A DNA stretch of 16,557 nt from Halovenus sp. (GTDB lineage: Archaea > Halobacteriota > Halobacteria > Halobacteriales > Haloarculaceae): assembly GCA_028274925.1 (NCBI GenBank), contig JAQCNR010000308.1:1-16557 (forward strand). Direction: 5' to 3'. Below are positions 6,582-13,700 of the stretch, piece by piece (position 1 is the stretch's first letter; each line of letters opens with the position of its first letter). The notes under the pieces are model-generated. The model did no database searches, was not told where the DNA came from, and saw nothing but the letters and a program-made list of their open reading frames with translations. The translations under genes and the position numbers were made by a program.

Positions 6582-8834
6582 ATGGCCGAGAACACCGTCC
6601 AAGTCCGGCTTACCGTGCCGGAGATGGACTGTTCGTCCTGTGCAGCCACCGTCGACGGGGCGCTCAGTGACATCGACGGCGTTCGGACCGTCGACCCTGC
6701 CGCGGCGACGGGCCGTGTCACGGTATCCTACGACCCTTCCCTGACTGACTCGGAGAAACTGACCGCGGCAATCGAAGCCGTCGGCTACGAGGTGACCGGC
6801 ACCGGCGGCGGCGAACTCGGTGAGCAATCTATCTGGACGAGCCCTCGGGCGCTCAAAACGGCCGTCAGCGCGGTACTGTTGGCTGGCGGTCTGGCGGTTC
6901 TCCTCGCAGGCGTCGACAGGTCACTGTTGACCGTCCTCGGGACGGAGCACACACTCTCTGATATCGCCTTTATCGGGGCCACAATCGTTGGCGGCGAACT
7001 CATCCTCCGCAACGGCGCTGTCTCCGTTCGCGAACTCTCGCTCGATATCGACTTCCTGATGAGCGCTGCAATCGTTGGCGCTGTCGCGGCGAGTCTCGGC
7101 TTCGGCGAAGGGCTGTATTTCGAGGCTGCGACGCTTGCGGTGCTGTTCAACGTCGCCGAACTCCTCGAGGCGTACTCGATGGACCGCGCGCGCAACTCCC
7201 TGCGCGAACTGATGGACCTCTCGCCCGACCAGGCCCGTGTCACCCGCGACGGCGAGGAGGTGCTGGTGTCCGCCGAGGACGTGGCCATCGGCGAGCGAGT
7301 GTCTGTCCAACCCGGCGAGAAGATTCCCGTCGACGGCATCGTGCGAGAGGGCCAGAGCGCTGTCGACCAGTCGCCGGTCACCGGCGAGAGCGTCCCAGTC
7401 GAGAAGAGCAGCGGTGAGGAGGTGTATGCCGGGACGGTCACCGAGACAGGCTATCTCGAAGTCGAAACGACCGCGGCCGCGGGCGAACACACGCTCGCAA
7501 AGATCATCGACCTCGTCGAAGACGCCCAGACGAACAAGACCGAGCGCGAGCAGTTCGTCGACCGCTTCGCAGGCTATTACACGCCAATTGTCGTCGCGCT
7601 CGCGGTGGTCGCGATGCTTGGTCCACCACTCGTTCTCGGGGCGTCCTGGAGCCAGTGGTTCGTCTACGGCCTGACGCTTCTGGTGTTGGCCTGCCCCTGT
7701 GCCTTTGTCATCTCCACACCTGTTTCGGTCGTCTCGGGGCTGACCAGCGCGGCGAAAAACGGCGTCCTGATCAAGGGCGGGGACTACCTCGAAGCGATGG
7801 GTGCCGTGAACGCAGTTGCGCTCGACAAGACTGGCACCCTCACCCGCGGGGAACTGACGGTAACCGACGTAATTGGCGTTGAGGGAACCGACGCGGACGA
7901 ACTGCTGGCCTACGCCAGCGCCATCGAGGGCCGCAGTGAACACCCAATCGCGACGGCGATCAACGACCGCGCGGACGAACGCGAGGTCGAACGACCGTCT
8001 GTCAGCAATTTCGAGGCCATTCTCGGCAAGGGCGTTCGTGCTGACGTTGACGGACAGACGCACTACGCCGGCAAACCCGCGCTGTTCGAGGAACTTGGCT
8101 TCGACCTCTCACACGTCCACGCGGCGACCGACGGCGGCGTCGCGGTTGCACCGCCGGACACCGAGGACTGTCCCCGCGACAACTGCGTGGACCTGCTCGC
8201 CGAGACGATTCCCGACCTGCAGGCGGCGGGGAAGACAGTTGCCCTCGTCGGCACCGACGAGCAACTGTTGGGTGTCATCGCTGTTGCCGACGAGATTCGG
8301 CCCGGCGCGGCGTCGATGGTCGAGAGACTCCACGACCTTGGCGTCGAACACGTGGTCATGTTGACCGGCGACAACGAGCGCACTGCCCGCGCAATCGCCG
8401 AGGAGGTCGGCGTCGACGAGTACCGCGCCGAACTGCTGCCCGAACAGAAAGCCGACGCCCTCGAAGCACTCGAAGCCGAGTACGGCGAGGTGGCGATGGT
8501 CGGCGACGGCATCAACGACGCACCGGCGCTGGCCACTGCAACCGTCGGCATCGCGATGGGTGCGGCCGGGACTGACACCGCTATCGAGACCGCAGATATC
8601 GCGCTGATGGGCGACGACATCTCGAAACTGCCGTATCTCCGTGACCTTGCTGGCCGCGCGAACAGCGTCATCCGCCAGAACATCTGGGCGAGTCTCGCTG
8701 TCAAGGCGGCGCTCGTGGTGCTCGTCCCGTTCGGACTGGTGCCGATTTGGGTGGCCGTTCTGCTGGGCGACGCCGGGATGACCGTCGGCGTGACGGGCAA
8801 CGCGATGCGGTTGTCACGAATCCAGCCCGATTGA
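6582..8834 (+). CDS. zntA: P1B-2-type heavy-metal translocating ATPase (Zn2+/Cd2+/Pb2+ exporter)
   Basis: A 750-residue P-type ATPase that pumps soft metal ions out of the cell. N-terminal heavy-metal-associated domain with MDCSSC (C17, C20); actuator TGES (267-270); intramembrane CPC (371-373); phosphorylation site DKTGT (D415); SEHP (452-455) in the nucleotide domain; hinge GDGIND (641-646). The last two membrane helices carry N700...K708 and D730-x-G732; the CPC plus Lys plus DxG set is diagnostic of the ZntA/CadA class rather than copper CopA pumps. An odd feature is a short insert with C530 and C535 (DCPRDNC) in the nucleotide-binding domain. Start ATG 6582 fits the TATA-like TTAATAAC at 6551-6558. 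The upstream TRASH-like protein and the inverted repeat in the promoter suggest metal-controlled expression. Confidence 0.94.
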   Translation: MAENTVQVRLTVPEMDCSSCAATVDGALSDIDGVRTVDPAAATGRVTVSYDPSLTDSEKLTAAIEAVGYEVTGTGGGELGEQSIWTSPRALKTAVSAVLLAGGLAVLLAGVDRSLLTVLGTEHTLSDIAFIGATIVGGELILRNGAVSVRELSLDIDFLMSAAIVGAVAASLGFGEGLYFEAATLAVLFNVAELLEAYSMDRARNSLRELMDLSPDQARVTRDGEEVLVSAEDVAIGERVSVQPGEKIPVDGIVREGQSAVDQSPVTGESVPVEKSSGEEVYAGTVTETGYLEVETTAAAGEHTLAKIIDLVEDAQTNKTEREQFVDRFAGYYTPIVVALAVVAMLGPPLVLGASWSQWFVYGLTLLVLACPCAFVISTPVSVVSGLTSAAKNGVLIKGGDYLEAMGAVNAVALDKTGTLTRGELTVTDVIGVEGTDADELLAYASAIEGRSEHPIATAINDRADEREVERPSVSNFEAILGKGVRADVDGQTHYAGKPALFEELGFDLSHVHAATDGGVAVAPPDTEDCPRDNCVDLLAETIPDLQAAGKTVALVGTDEQLLGVIAVADEIRPGAASMVERLHDLGVEHVVMLTGDNERTARAIAEEVGVDEYRAELLPEQKADALEALEAEYGEVAMVGDGINDAPALATATVGIAMGAAGTDTAIETADIALMGDDISKLPYLRDLAGRANSVIRQNIWASLAVKAALVVLVPFGLVPIWVAVLLGDAGMTVGVTGNAMRLSRIQPD

Positions 8835-8860
8835 GCTAGACGGACGGGTAGCTAGGCTCA
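8832..8860 (+). terminator. Possible stem-loop at the ATPase stop codon
   Basis: TGAGCTAG (8832-8839, beginning at the stop codon) can pair with CTAGGCTCA (8852-8860) through an eight-pair stem with one bulged G and a 12-base loop. No clear U-tract follows, so it may be a transcript-end structure rather than a classical terminator. Confidence 0.3.
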
Positions 8861-8922
8861 CAATCGAATACGTGACTCTCACCTGCCGTGACCGTCGGTA
8901 ACAAATTAGTTGCTAGAGACAC

Positions 8923-9702
8923 ATGTCAATGAATACGATGGCGGCCGAAAACGTCACGAGTGCTGGTGGGACGAACGGCGAACTGGAGACACTGTCGACA
9001 GGTCACGATGTGCGGCTTCCGTTATCGACACACGCGACGATGACCGGAGCTGTGCTCTCGGCGTCGCCCGAGGCGGTGCGAGAACTGCTTCCGGCCGGGC
9101 TGGCACCGGTCCGTGCAACGCCGAACCGCGCTGCTGTGACCTTCCTGTGTGTCGATTACGACCGAATCGGCCACGATTCTGGTATCGAGCCGTACAACGA
9201 GTTCGGTGTGTTGATTCCGGCTGTCCACGACAATTCCCGGACGCTACCGTTCCTGTCGGTGCTCACTCGCGGTGTGACCGGGTTCGTCTGGCACCTGCCG
9301 GTCACCTCAGAGCCAGCGAAGGCGCTCGGGGTCGACATCTGGGGCTATCCGAAAGAGGTTGCCGACATCGTCCACGAGGACGACGGCTCAACGCGGCGAA
9401 CCACCGTGGAAATTGACGGCCAACAGCTCATCGACATGACCGTCAACCGGCCACCGATGTTCGAGCAAAGCGACTCGGGCGTGAGTTACACCACGAAAGA
9501 CGGCACCATCCTCTGCGAACAACTCGAACTAAACGGCGAAATTGGACTCTGGCCGTACAGCAGCAGCATCTCGTACACGCTTGGTGACCACCCCCGTGCC
9601 CGGCGGCTTGCGGAACTCGACCTGAGTGACCGCGCGCTAATGCGCTTTGCGGCCGACACCGAGTTCGTAATCCACGAGGGCAATCCGGTCGGTCCGGTCT
9701 GA
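8923..9702 (+). CDS. Acetoacetate decarboxylase family protein
   Basis: A 259-residue protein of the ADC-like superfamily. Recognised blocks are the PYNEFGVLIPA segment (E93, matching a conserved active-site glutamate) and VDIWGYPKEVAD, where K144 sits at the position of the Schiff-base lysine in the WGYPKK block of true acetoacetate decarboxylases. The second lysine of that pair, which tunes the catalytic lysine, is Glu (E145) here. Decarboxylation of acetoacetate is therefore doubtful, and another Schiff-base reaction such as aldol or lyase chemistry may be catalysed, as known for other superfamily members. Length is about the family norm. Three in-frame ATGs (8923, 8929, 8938) compete; the A/T box ACAAATTA (8901-8908) best fits the second. 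It stands alone, with no thiolase or CoA-transferase gene nearby. Confidence 0.8.
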   Translation: MSMNTMAAENVTSAGGTNGELETLSTGHDVRLPLSTHATMTGAVLSASPEAVRELLPAGLAPVRATPNRAAVTFLCVDYDRIGHDSGIEPYNEFGVLIPAVHDNSRTLPFLSVLTRGVTGFVWHLPVTSEPAKALGVDIWGYPKEVADIVHEDDGSTRRTTVEIDGQQLIDMTVNRPPMFEQSDSGVSYTTKDGTILCEQLELNGEIGLWPYSSSISYTLGDHPRARRLAELDLSDRALMRFAADTEFVIHEGNPVGPV

Positions 9703-9722
9703 TTCTCTCGGCCGGAAACGCC

Positions 9723-9730
9723 GTGTTTTA
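9723..9730 (+). promoter_or_regulatory. TATA-like box of the methylthiotransferase gene
   Basis: GTGTTTTA lies in GC-rich DNA, with its T-run about 28-32 bases before the ATG at 9758, consistent with a leaderless or nearly leaderless transcript. Confidence 0.4.
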
Positions 9731-9757
9731 GTCGCCCCAGCCCCGACTACAACTACG

Positions 9758-11017
9758 ATGGCCCGCTATCACATCGAGACCTACGGGTGTACCTCGAACC
9801 GGGGTGAGAGCCGCCAAATCGAGCGTGCACTGCGCGACGGCGGTCACCACCCCGCGGAGGAACCGGAGCAGGCAGACGTCGCGATTCTCAACACCTGTAC
9901 GGTCTTAGAGAAAACGGAGCACAATATGCTCCGGCGGGCCGAGGAACTTGACGACCAGACGCCCGGCGACCTCGTCGTCACGGGCTGCATGGCCCTCGCT
10001 CAGGGCGAGCAATTCGACGACGCCGACATCGACGCCGAAGTGTTGCACTGGGACGAAGTTCCCGAACACGTCCGCAACGGCGAGTGCCCGACGACGACGC
10101 CCGACACCGAGCCAGTTGTCGACGGTGTTGTCGGAATTCTCCCAATCGCCCGAGGCTGTATGAGCGACTGCTCCTATTGTATCACGAAGCAGGCAACGGG
10201 CCGAATCGACTCGCCATCTGTCGAAGAGAACGTCCGAAAAGCCCGCGCGCTCGCCCACGCCGGCGCGAAGGAAATCCGAATCACCGGTCAGGACACCGGC
10301 GTCTACGGCTGGGACCGCAATCAGGGCGAGAGTCTCCTTCCCGAACTACTCGAGCGCGTCTGCACCGAAATTGACGGCGAATTCCGGGTCCGGGTCGGGA
10401 TGGCCAACCCCAAAGGAATCCACGGCGTTCGCGAGGAGTTGGCCGAGGTGTTCGCCGAACACGACAAGCTTTACAACTTCCTGCACGCCCCGGTCCAGTC
10501 TGGCAGCGGCGACATCCTCCGAGATATGCGCCGCCAGCACAGCGTTTCGGAGTATGTCGAGGTTGTCGACACCTTCGACGAGCATCTCGATGAGTGGACG
10601 CTCTCGACGGATTTCATCGTCGGCTTTCCAACTGAGACCGACCACGACCACGAACAGTCACTGGCCTTGCTTCGGGAGACTCGCCCGGAGAAAATCAACG
10701 TCACGCGGTTCTCGAAGCGGCCGGGCACCGACGCCGCCGACATGGACGGCCTCGGCGGCCAAGTGAAGAAGGACCGCTCTTCGGAGATGACTGACGTGAA
10801 GATGTCTGTCGTCGGTGAAGCGTACGAGTCGATGGTCGGCACCGAACGGGAGGTACTGCTCGTCGAGGATGGCACCGAGGACAGCCTCGTTGGCTACGAC
10901 AGCGCCTACCGCCAAGTTGCGGTTCCCGGCGCGGAAGACTACGCCGAACTCGGTGATATCGTCACCTGTGAAGTCACCGGCCAGAATACAGTGTACGCGC
11001 TGGGCGAACTCGTCTAG
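9758..11017 (+). CDS. tRNA methylthiotransferase, radical SAM (MiaB/e-MtaB family)
   Basis: A 419-residue enzyme that adds a methylthio group to the modified adenosine at tRNA position 37; archaeal members (e-MtaB/CDKAL1 type) are expected to act on t6A. N-terminal methylthiotransferase domain with C11 (ETYGCTSNRGES), C47 (NTCTV) and C77 (TGCMA), binding the auxiliary iron-sulfur cluster. Radical-SAM domain with C134-x3-C138-x2-C141 (RGCMSDCSYC) for the second cluster. The block from QDTGVYGWD to the DFIVGFPTETDHD segment is typical of the family. A C-terminal TRAM RNA-binding domain (about residues 355-418) ends VTGQNTVYALGEL. The length is normal, and its stop overlaps the stop of the convergent kinase by four bases (CTAG, read as TAG on both strands). 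Confidence 0.92.
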   Translation: MARYHIETYGCTSNRGESRQIERALRDGGHHPAEEPEQADVAILNTCTVLEKTEHNMLRRAEELDDQTPGDLVVTGCMALAQGEQFDDADIDAEVLHWDEVPEHVRNGECPTTTPDTEPVVDGVVGILPIARGCMSDCSYCITKQATGRIDSPSVEENVRKARALAHAGAKEIRITGQDTGVYGWDRNQGESLLPELLERVCTEIDGEFRVRVGMANPKGIHGVREELAEVFAEHDKLYNFLHAPVQSGSGDILRDMRRQHSVSEYVEVVDTFDEHLDEWTLSTDFIVGFPTETDHDHEQSLALLRETRPEKINVTRFSKRPGTDAADMDGLGGQVKKDRSSEMTDVKMSVVGEAYESMVGTEREVLLVEDGTEDSLVGYDSAYRQVAVPGAEDYAELGDIVTCEVTGQNTVYALGELV

Positions 11018-12768
11018 TCGCCCTCGCCGTCGGCGACGACGGGCGGCGTCTCTGCCGTGTGTGTCTCCGTCTCCGCGTCAGCAACGGTTGTTAGCGGGAA
11101 CGACAGCGTTGCTGTGCTTCCCTCAGGGCCAACGTCGAACGTCACGTCTCCGCCGAGTCGGGCCGTCCCCCACTTCACCAGCCAGAGTCCGAGTCCGCTG
11201 CCGTGTTCGAGCGCCGTCTCCTCGCCCTGTCCGATAACCATCTGCTCGTGTTCGGGAATGCCCGGACCGTTGTCTGTGATGGTAATCTCGAATCTCGTCT
11301 CCGTCTGTGTGGCAGTCACGTCTACCCTCGGGACGCCACTGTCGTTGTGCTCAATGGCATTTTCGAGCAGTTGTCTGAGTACCGACCGGAACACCGAGGG
11401 ATTCGTTACTAGCGTCAGCGGTGGTGCGTCAACGCTAATCTCTGCCTCCGGATTCGCCGTTTCGACTTCGGCAACGCTCTCGAACAGTGTCGTGAGCGCC
11501 ACTTGCTTCCGGTCTGTCTCTGTCTCACCCAGCGTTCGCTCGACAGTTCGGGCCGTCTCGCTCGTTTTCAGGAGGTTCTCGACGGCATCGGACGCGACTG
11601 TTAACCCCTGTTCGGCCTGTTCGTCGGTAACTCGGTCTTCGGCGATGCCGAGATGGCCCTGTACGACGGTCAGTTCGTTACGGAGATTATGCCGGAGGAT
11701 ACGGTTGAGCACTGACAGTCGCTCCTTGCGCTGGACCTCTTCGGTGATTTCGCTGAACAGCAGCGTATATCCGACGTGGTCGCCGCCAGAGTCCGACAAC
11801 GGTGCGCTTTCGATGCGATACTCTCGGCGGCGGCCACCGGACTGGAAGCGCTGTCGCTCCGTCGTCGTCTCCAAGTCGACGTCGCTGCCGATGACCTCGG
11901 AGACTGACGTGGTGACGACCGCGTCGGGTTCGAAATCAAAGAGCCCTGCCGCCGCCGAGTTCGTCTCGATGACTCGCCCGCCCTCGTCGAGGACGAAGAC
12001 AGGACTCTGGAGGTCCTCGAAAGCCGACCGCTCGGCCGCACGACTCGTTGCCGGCTGGAACTCGAACATTCCCTTGCCGACGAAGGCGTAGCCGTCGAGC
12101 ATGACTTGGGGAATGAGCATGTAAACGAGCACGTTCAGTTGGTCGACAACGCCGATACCCGACAGCCAGACAAACAGCCCGAGCGCCGGGGGGCCAAAGC
12201 TCATGCCGACCGCGAGTGCCTCACTGCGGTACAGCGGTCCGTAACTCCAGACTGTATCGAACAGGAGCAAGGCCGCCACTCCGGCGATGGTCGTTCCACC
12301 GAGGAGTGTCACGTAAAACAGCGGACCGAAGGAGTACGAGGCAGTCGCAACGCCGTAGACTGAATCGATAGCAAACTCTGTCCAGTACAACTTACGTGTT
12401 GCTGGAAGCGGCAACAGGACTGTCGCCGTCAGCGGGACGAGAAATAGCGACCGAAAGGCCCACGACCGGACGAGTTTCGAGCGCCCAGTGTATTCGAGTG
12501 CAAAGGCGAGAAAGGGGACGCCGAGCCAGTGTAACCCGACAACGGCGATGATTTCTAGCCACTCACGGAGTACGGGGTCGAAGACGGTCAGCCCGACAGC
12601 GTAGCTCAGACAAAAGAGCGCCTGCCCGGTGAGTGTGAGCATGAACCACTTCGCGCCCGGTCTGTTGCGGTGCTGGAACAGGTAGCCAACGAGTGCGGCT
12701 GACCCGCCCCCTGCCGCCAGCGCCCCAACAACCGGCCACGAAAGCAGTAGACTCAATTGGTTCGTCAC
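11014..12768 (-). CDS. Sensor histidine kinase with N-terminal 7TM domain and PAS domain
   Basis: A 584-residue membrane kinase. About residues 1-235 form seven hydrophobic helices of the archaeal 7TM sensor type (histidine-kinase N-terminal 7TM region); a PAS domain follows (about 248-345, DLQSPVFVLDEGGRVIETNS). The phosphoacceptor is H360 in LNRILRHNLRNELTV, the form common in haloarchaeal kinases. The ATPase domain has the N box LLENAIEHND (N470), G1 DNGPGIP (499-505) and G2 GSGLGLWLVK (from 523). It has no receiver domain, and no response regulator is encoded nearby, so it is an orphan whose signal and output are unknown. The start is GTG at 12768; no better ATG precedes the first helix. 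Upstream lies the RNase P RNA gene, divergently oriented. Confidence 0.92.
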   Translation of the reverse strand: MTNQLSLLLSWPVVGALAAGGGSAALVGYLFQHRNRPGAKWFMLTLTGQALFCLSYAVGLTVFDPVLREWLEIIAVVGLHWLGVPFLAFALEYTGRSKLVRSWAFRSLFLVPLTATVLLPLPATRKLYWTEFAIDSVYGVATASYSFGPLFYVTLLGGTTIAGVAALLLFDTVWSYGPLYRSEALAVGMSFGPPALGLFVWLSGIGVVDQLNVLVYMLIPQVMLDGYAFVGKGMFEFQPATSRAAERSAFEDLQSPVFVLDEGGRVIETNSAAAGLFDFEPDAVVTTSVSEVIGSDVDLETTTERQRFQSGGRRREYRIESAPLSDSGGDHVGYTLLFSEITEEVQRKERLSVLNRILRHNLRNELTVVQGHLGIAEDRVTDEQAEQGLTVASDAVENLLKTSETARTVERTLGETETDRKQVALTTLFESVAEVETANPEAEISVDAPPLTLVTNPSVFRSVLRQLLENAIEHNDSGVPRVDVTATQTETRFEITITDNGPGIPEHEQMVIGQGEETALEHGSGLGLWLVKWGTARLGGDVTFDVGPEGSTATLSFPLTTVADAETETHTAETPPVVADGEGD

Positions 12769-12893
12769 TGTCCTATCGGCCGGCTAGGCCGTATCCAATG
12801 TTAGGTCTGCTCCTCGTTATTACCGCTGATAACCCCGAGACGCTCGCCGTGGCCGACCGAACGCCTTACTGTCCCCGGTATCGTAGCTCCGCT
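12769..12893. other. Divergent gap between kinase and RNase P RNA; no gene seen
   Basis: It should hold both promoters. CCTTACT (12864-12870) is a weak TATA-like candidate about 26 bases before the RNA start. GTTAT (12816-12820) and ATAAC (12829-12833) form a short inverted repeat of uncertain meaning. No plausible coding region was found. Confidence 0.45.
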
Positions 12894-13171
12894 TGGCAGA
12901 GGGAGCTCGGCTTCCGTGTCCCAGCAGCACTCGCCAAGGGACATGAGGAAAGTCCCCCCACCAATCGGGCAGGTGACCGGGCGCAAGTCCGGGGCGGGAG
13001 ACCGCCGGCTCTGGAACAGAAACGAGATGCTCACCGTCGCGTTGCGACCGTGACATCCCGAAATCCAGCGCGGATTTCGAGGACCACTCTCTCCGACCAA
13101 TGAGGCGTGCGAACCCCGCGCAAAAGGCATACCGCCGACGAAGCAACGGGGAGTTAACCCGCCGAGGGCAG

Positions 13172-13462
13172 CGGGCTGCCACGCAGCCCGGATACGCGAA
13201 CGGCCCGCTTGTCGGGCCGTGAGCCGCGAGACTCTCCGAGTCTCGAAACGGCGAACGGGCGCAAGCCCGTGAGCCGCGAGAGACCAACTGGTCTCTCACT
13301 GTGCGAACGGCCCGCTTGTCGGGCCGTGAGCGACGAGGTCCCACGGACCTCGAATATGTGAGCGGGCTTTGCGAGGTGCGACGCACCTCGAAGCCGCGGC
13401 GCGTAGCGCCGCGCTGTCCGCGAACCGCGTGGCATTGCCACGCGAGACGCTCCGAGTCTCGC
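13172..13462 (+). repeat. Array of about eleven short hairpins inside RNase P RNA
   Basis: Successive stems, mostly of 7-8 pairs with 3-5-base loops: 13172-13190 (CGGGCTGC/GCAGCCCG), 13201-13219 (CGGCCCG/CGGGCCG), 13227-13245 (CGAGACTC/GAGTCTCG), 13255-13270 (ACGGGC/GCCCGT, GCAA loop), 13278-13297 (GAGAGACC/GGTCTCTC), 13308-13326 (same as the second), 13334-13352 (CGAGGTCC/GGACCTCG), 13372-13390 (CGAGGTGC/GCACCTCG), 13395-13413 (CGCGGCGC/GCGCCGCG), 13426-13444 (CGCGTGGC/GCCACGCG) and 13442-13462 (GCGAGAC/GTCTCGC). Stem sequences differ but pairing is perfect, while linkers such as GCGAAC and GTGAGC recur. A separate 8-pair hairpin at 13059-13079 precedes the array. The perfect pairing with varied sequence points to selection on structure or to spread of a palindromic unit. 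Confidence 0.85.
13196..13357 (+). repeat. Three tandem 52-55-base two-hairpin units
   Basis: Units 13196-13250, 13251-13302 and 13303-13357 share one plan: GCGAAC, a GC-rich hairpin, GTGAGC plus a short linker, a second hairpin, and a 5-base tail. Positions 13196-13224 and 13303-13331 are identical over 29 bases, 107 bases apart. The second unit has a shorter first stem with a GCAA loop. This indicates duplication followed by paired changes in the stems. Confidence 0.75.
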
Positions 13463-13592
13463 TAACGAGAGAGAACGGCTGGAACGGCGAACCCTCACCG
13501 GTGCAAGCCCGAACCCACAAGGTAGCCCGTACGCTGGTTCGGGTGCGTAGCCGAATGCCGACAAACAGAAGGGGGCTTACTCCCCTCAGCCA

Positions 13593-13700
13593 CTCACATC
13601 GAGAGCCCGAGCTTCGGCTAATGACGGTTGCTACCCTCCGTTCCCACAGCCTGGGATAGACCGGGACACTCTTACATACAGAAACTAAGTTTCTGGTGTT
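13593..13700 (+). promoter_or_regulatory. Intergenic region with halocyanin promoter and palindromic site
   Basis: CTTACATAC (13671-13679) is a TATA-like box about 26 bases before the halocyanin ATG at 13701. Between box and ATG lies AGAAACT-A-AGTTTCT (13680-13694), a perfect 7-base inverted repeat around one base, placed across the expected transcription start, where a repressor would act. The rest of the gap contains no gene. Confidence 0.55.

Larger units (their letters stand above)
13087..13473 (+). other. Putative P12 base helix of RNase P RNA
   Basis: CTCTCTC (13087-13093) and GAGAGAG (13467-13473) are exact complements lying just outside the hairpin array and just before CR-III. Pairing them would close the enlarged P12 domain as one extended arm and keep the array away from the catalytic core. 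The 13112-13118 AACCCCG and 13147-13155 CGGGGAGTT pairing would form an inner helix. Inferred from complementarity only. Confidence 0.45.
12894..13592 (+). ncRNA. rnpB: RNase P RNA (archaeal type A), with a greatly enlarged P12 region
   Basis: The catalytic RNA that trims the 5' leader of tRNA precursors. Ends are set by helix P1: TGGC-A-GAGGGAG (12894-12905) pairs with CTCCC-C-TC-A-GCCA (13580-13592). P2 pairs TCGGC (12907-12911) with GCCGA (13550-13554). P3 pairs TGTCCC (12917-12922) with GGGACA (12938-12943). CR-I is GAGGAAAGTCC (12945-12955); its GTCCCCC pairs with GGGGGC of CR-V (ACAGAAGGGGGCTTA, from 13565) as the P4 core. CR-II is ACAGAAACGAGATGC (13016-13030), and CR-III/P10 lies near ACGGCGAACCC...GGTGCAAGCC (13484-13509). 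Between CR-II and CR-III lie about 450 bases instead of the roughly 60-150 expected, filled by a hairpin array. The total of about 700 bases compares with roughly 300-480 in most archaea (from memory). The conserved core is intact, so the RNA is probably functional. Confidence 0.93.

Noticed and set aside
12816..12833. GTTAT...ATAAC as a second copy of the ATPase-type operator
   Set aside because: Only five bases per arm match and the AGCT part is missing; too short to support.
13196..13331. Exact 29-base repeats 107 bases apart, considered as a CRISPR array
   Set aside because: Only two exact copies, the material between them is more hairpins rather than unique spacers, and the whole block sits within RNase P RNA.
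12820..13564. Minus-strand open frames of 109-188 residues in the 12.8-13.6 kb region
   Set aside because: They read through RNase P RNA helices and hairpins; the compositions are basic and non-haloarchaeal.
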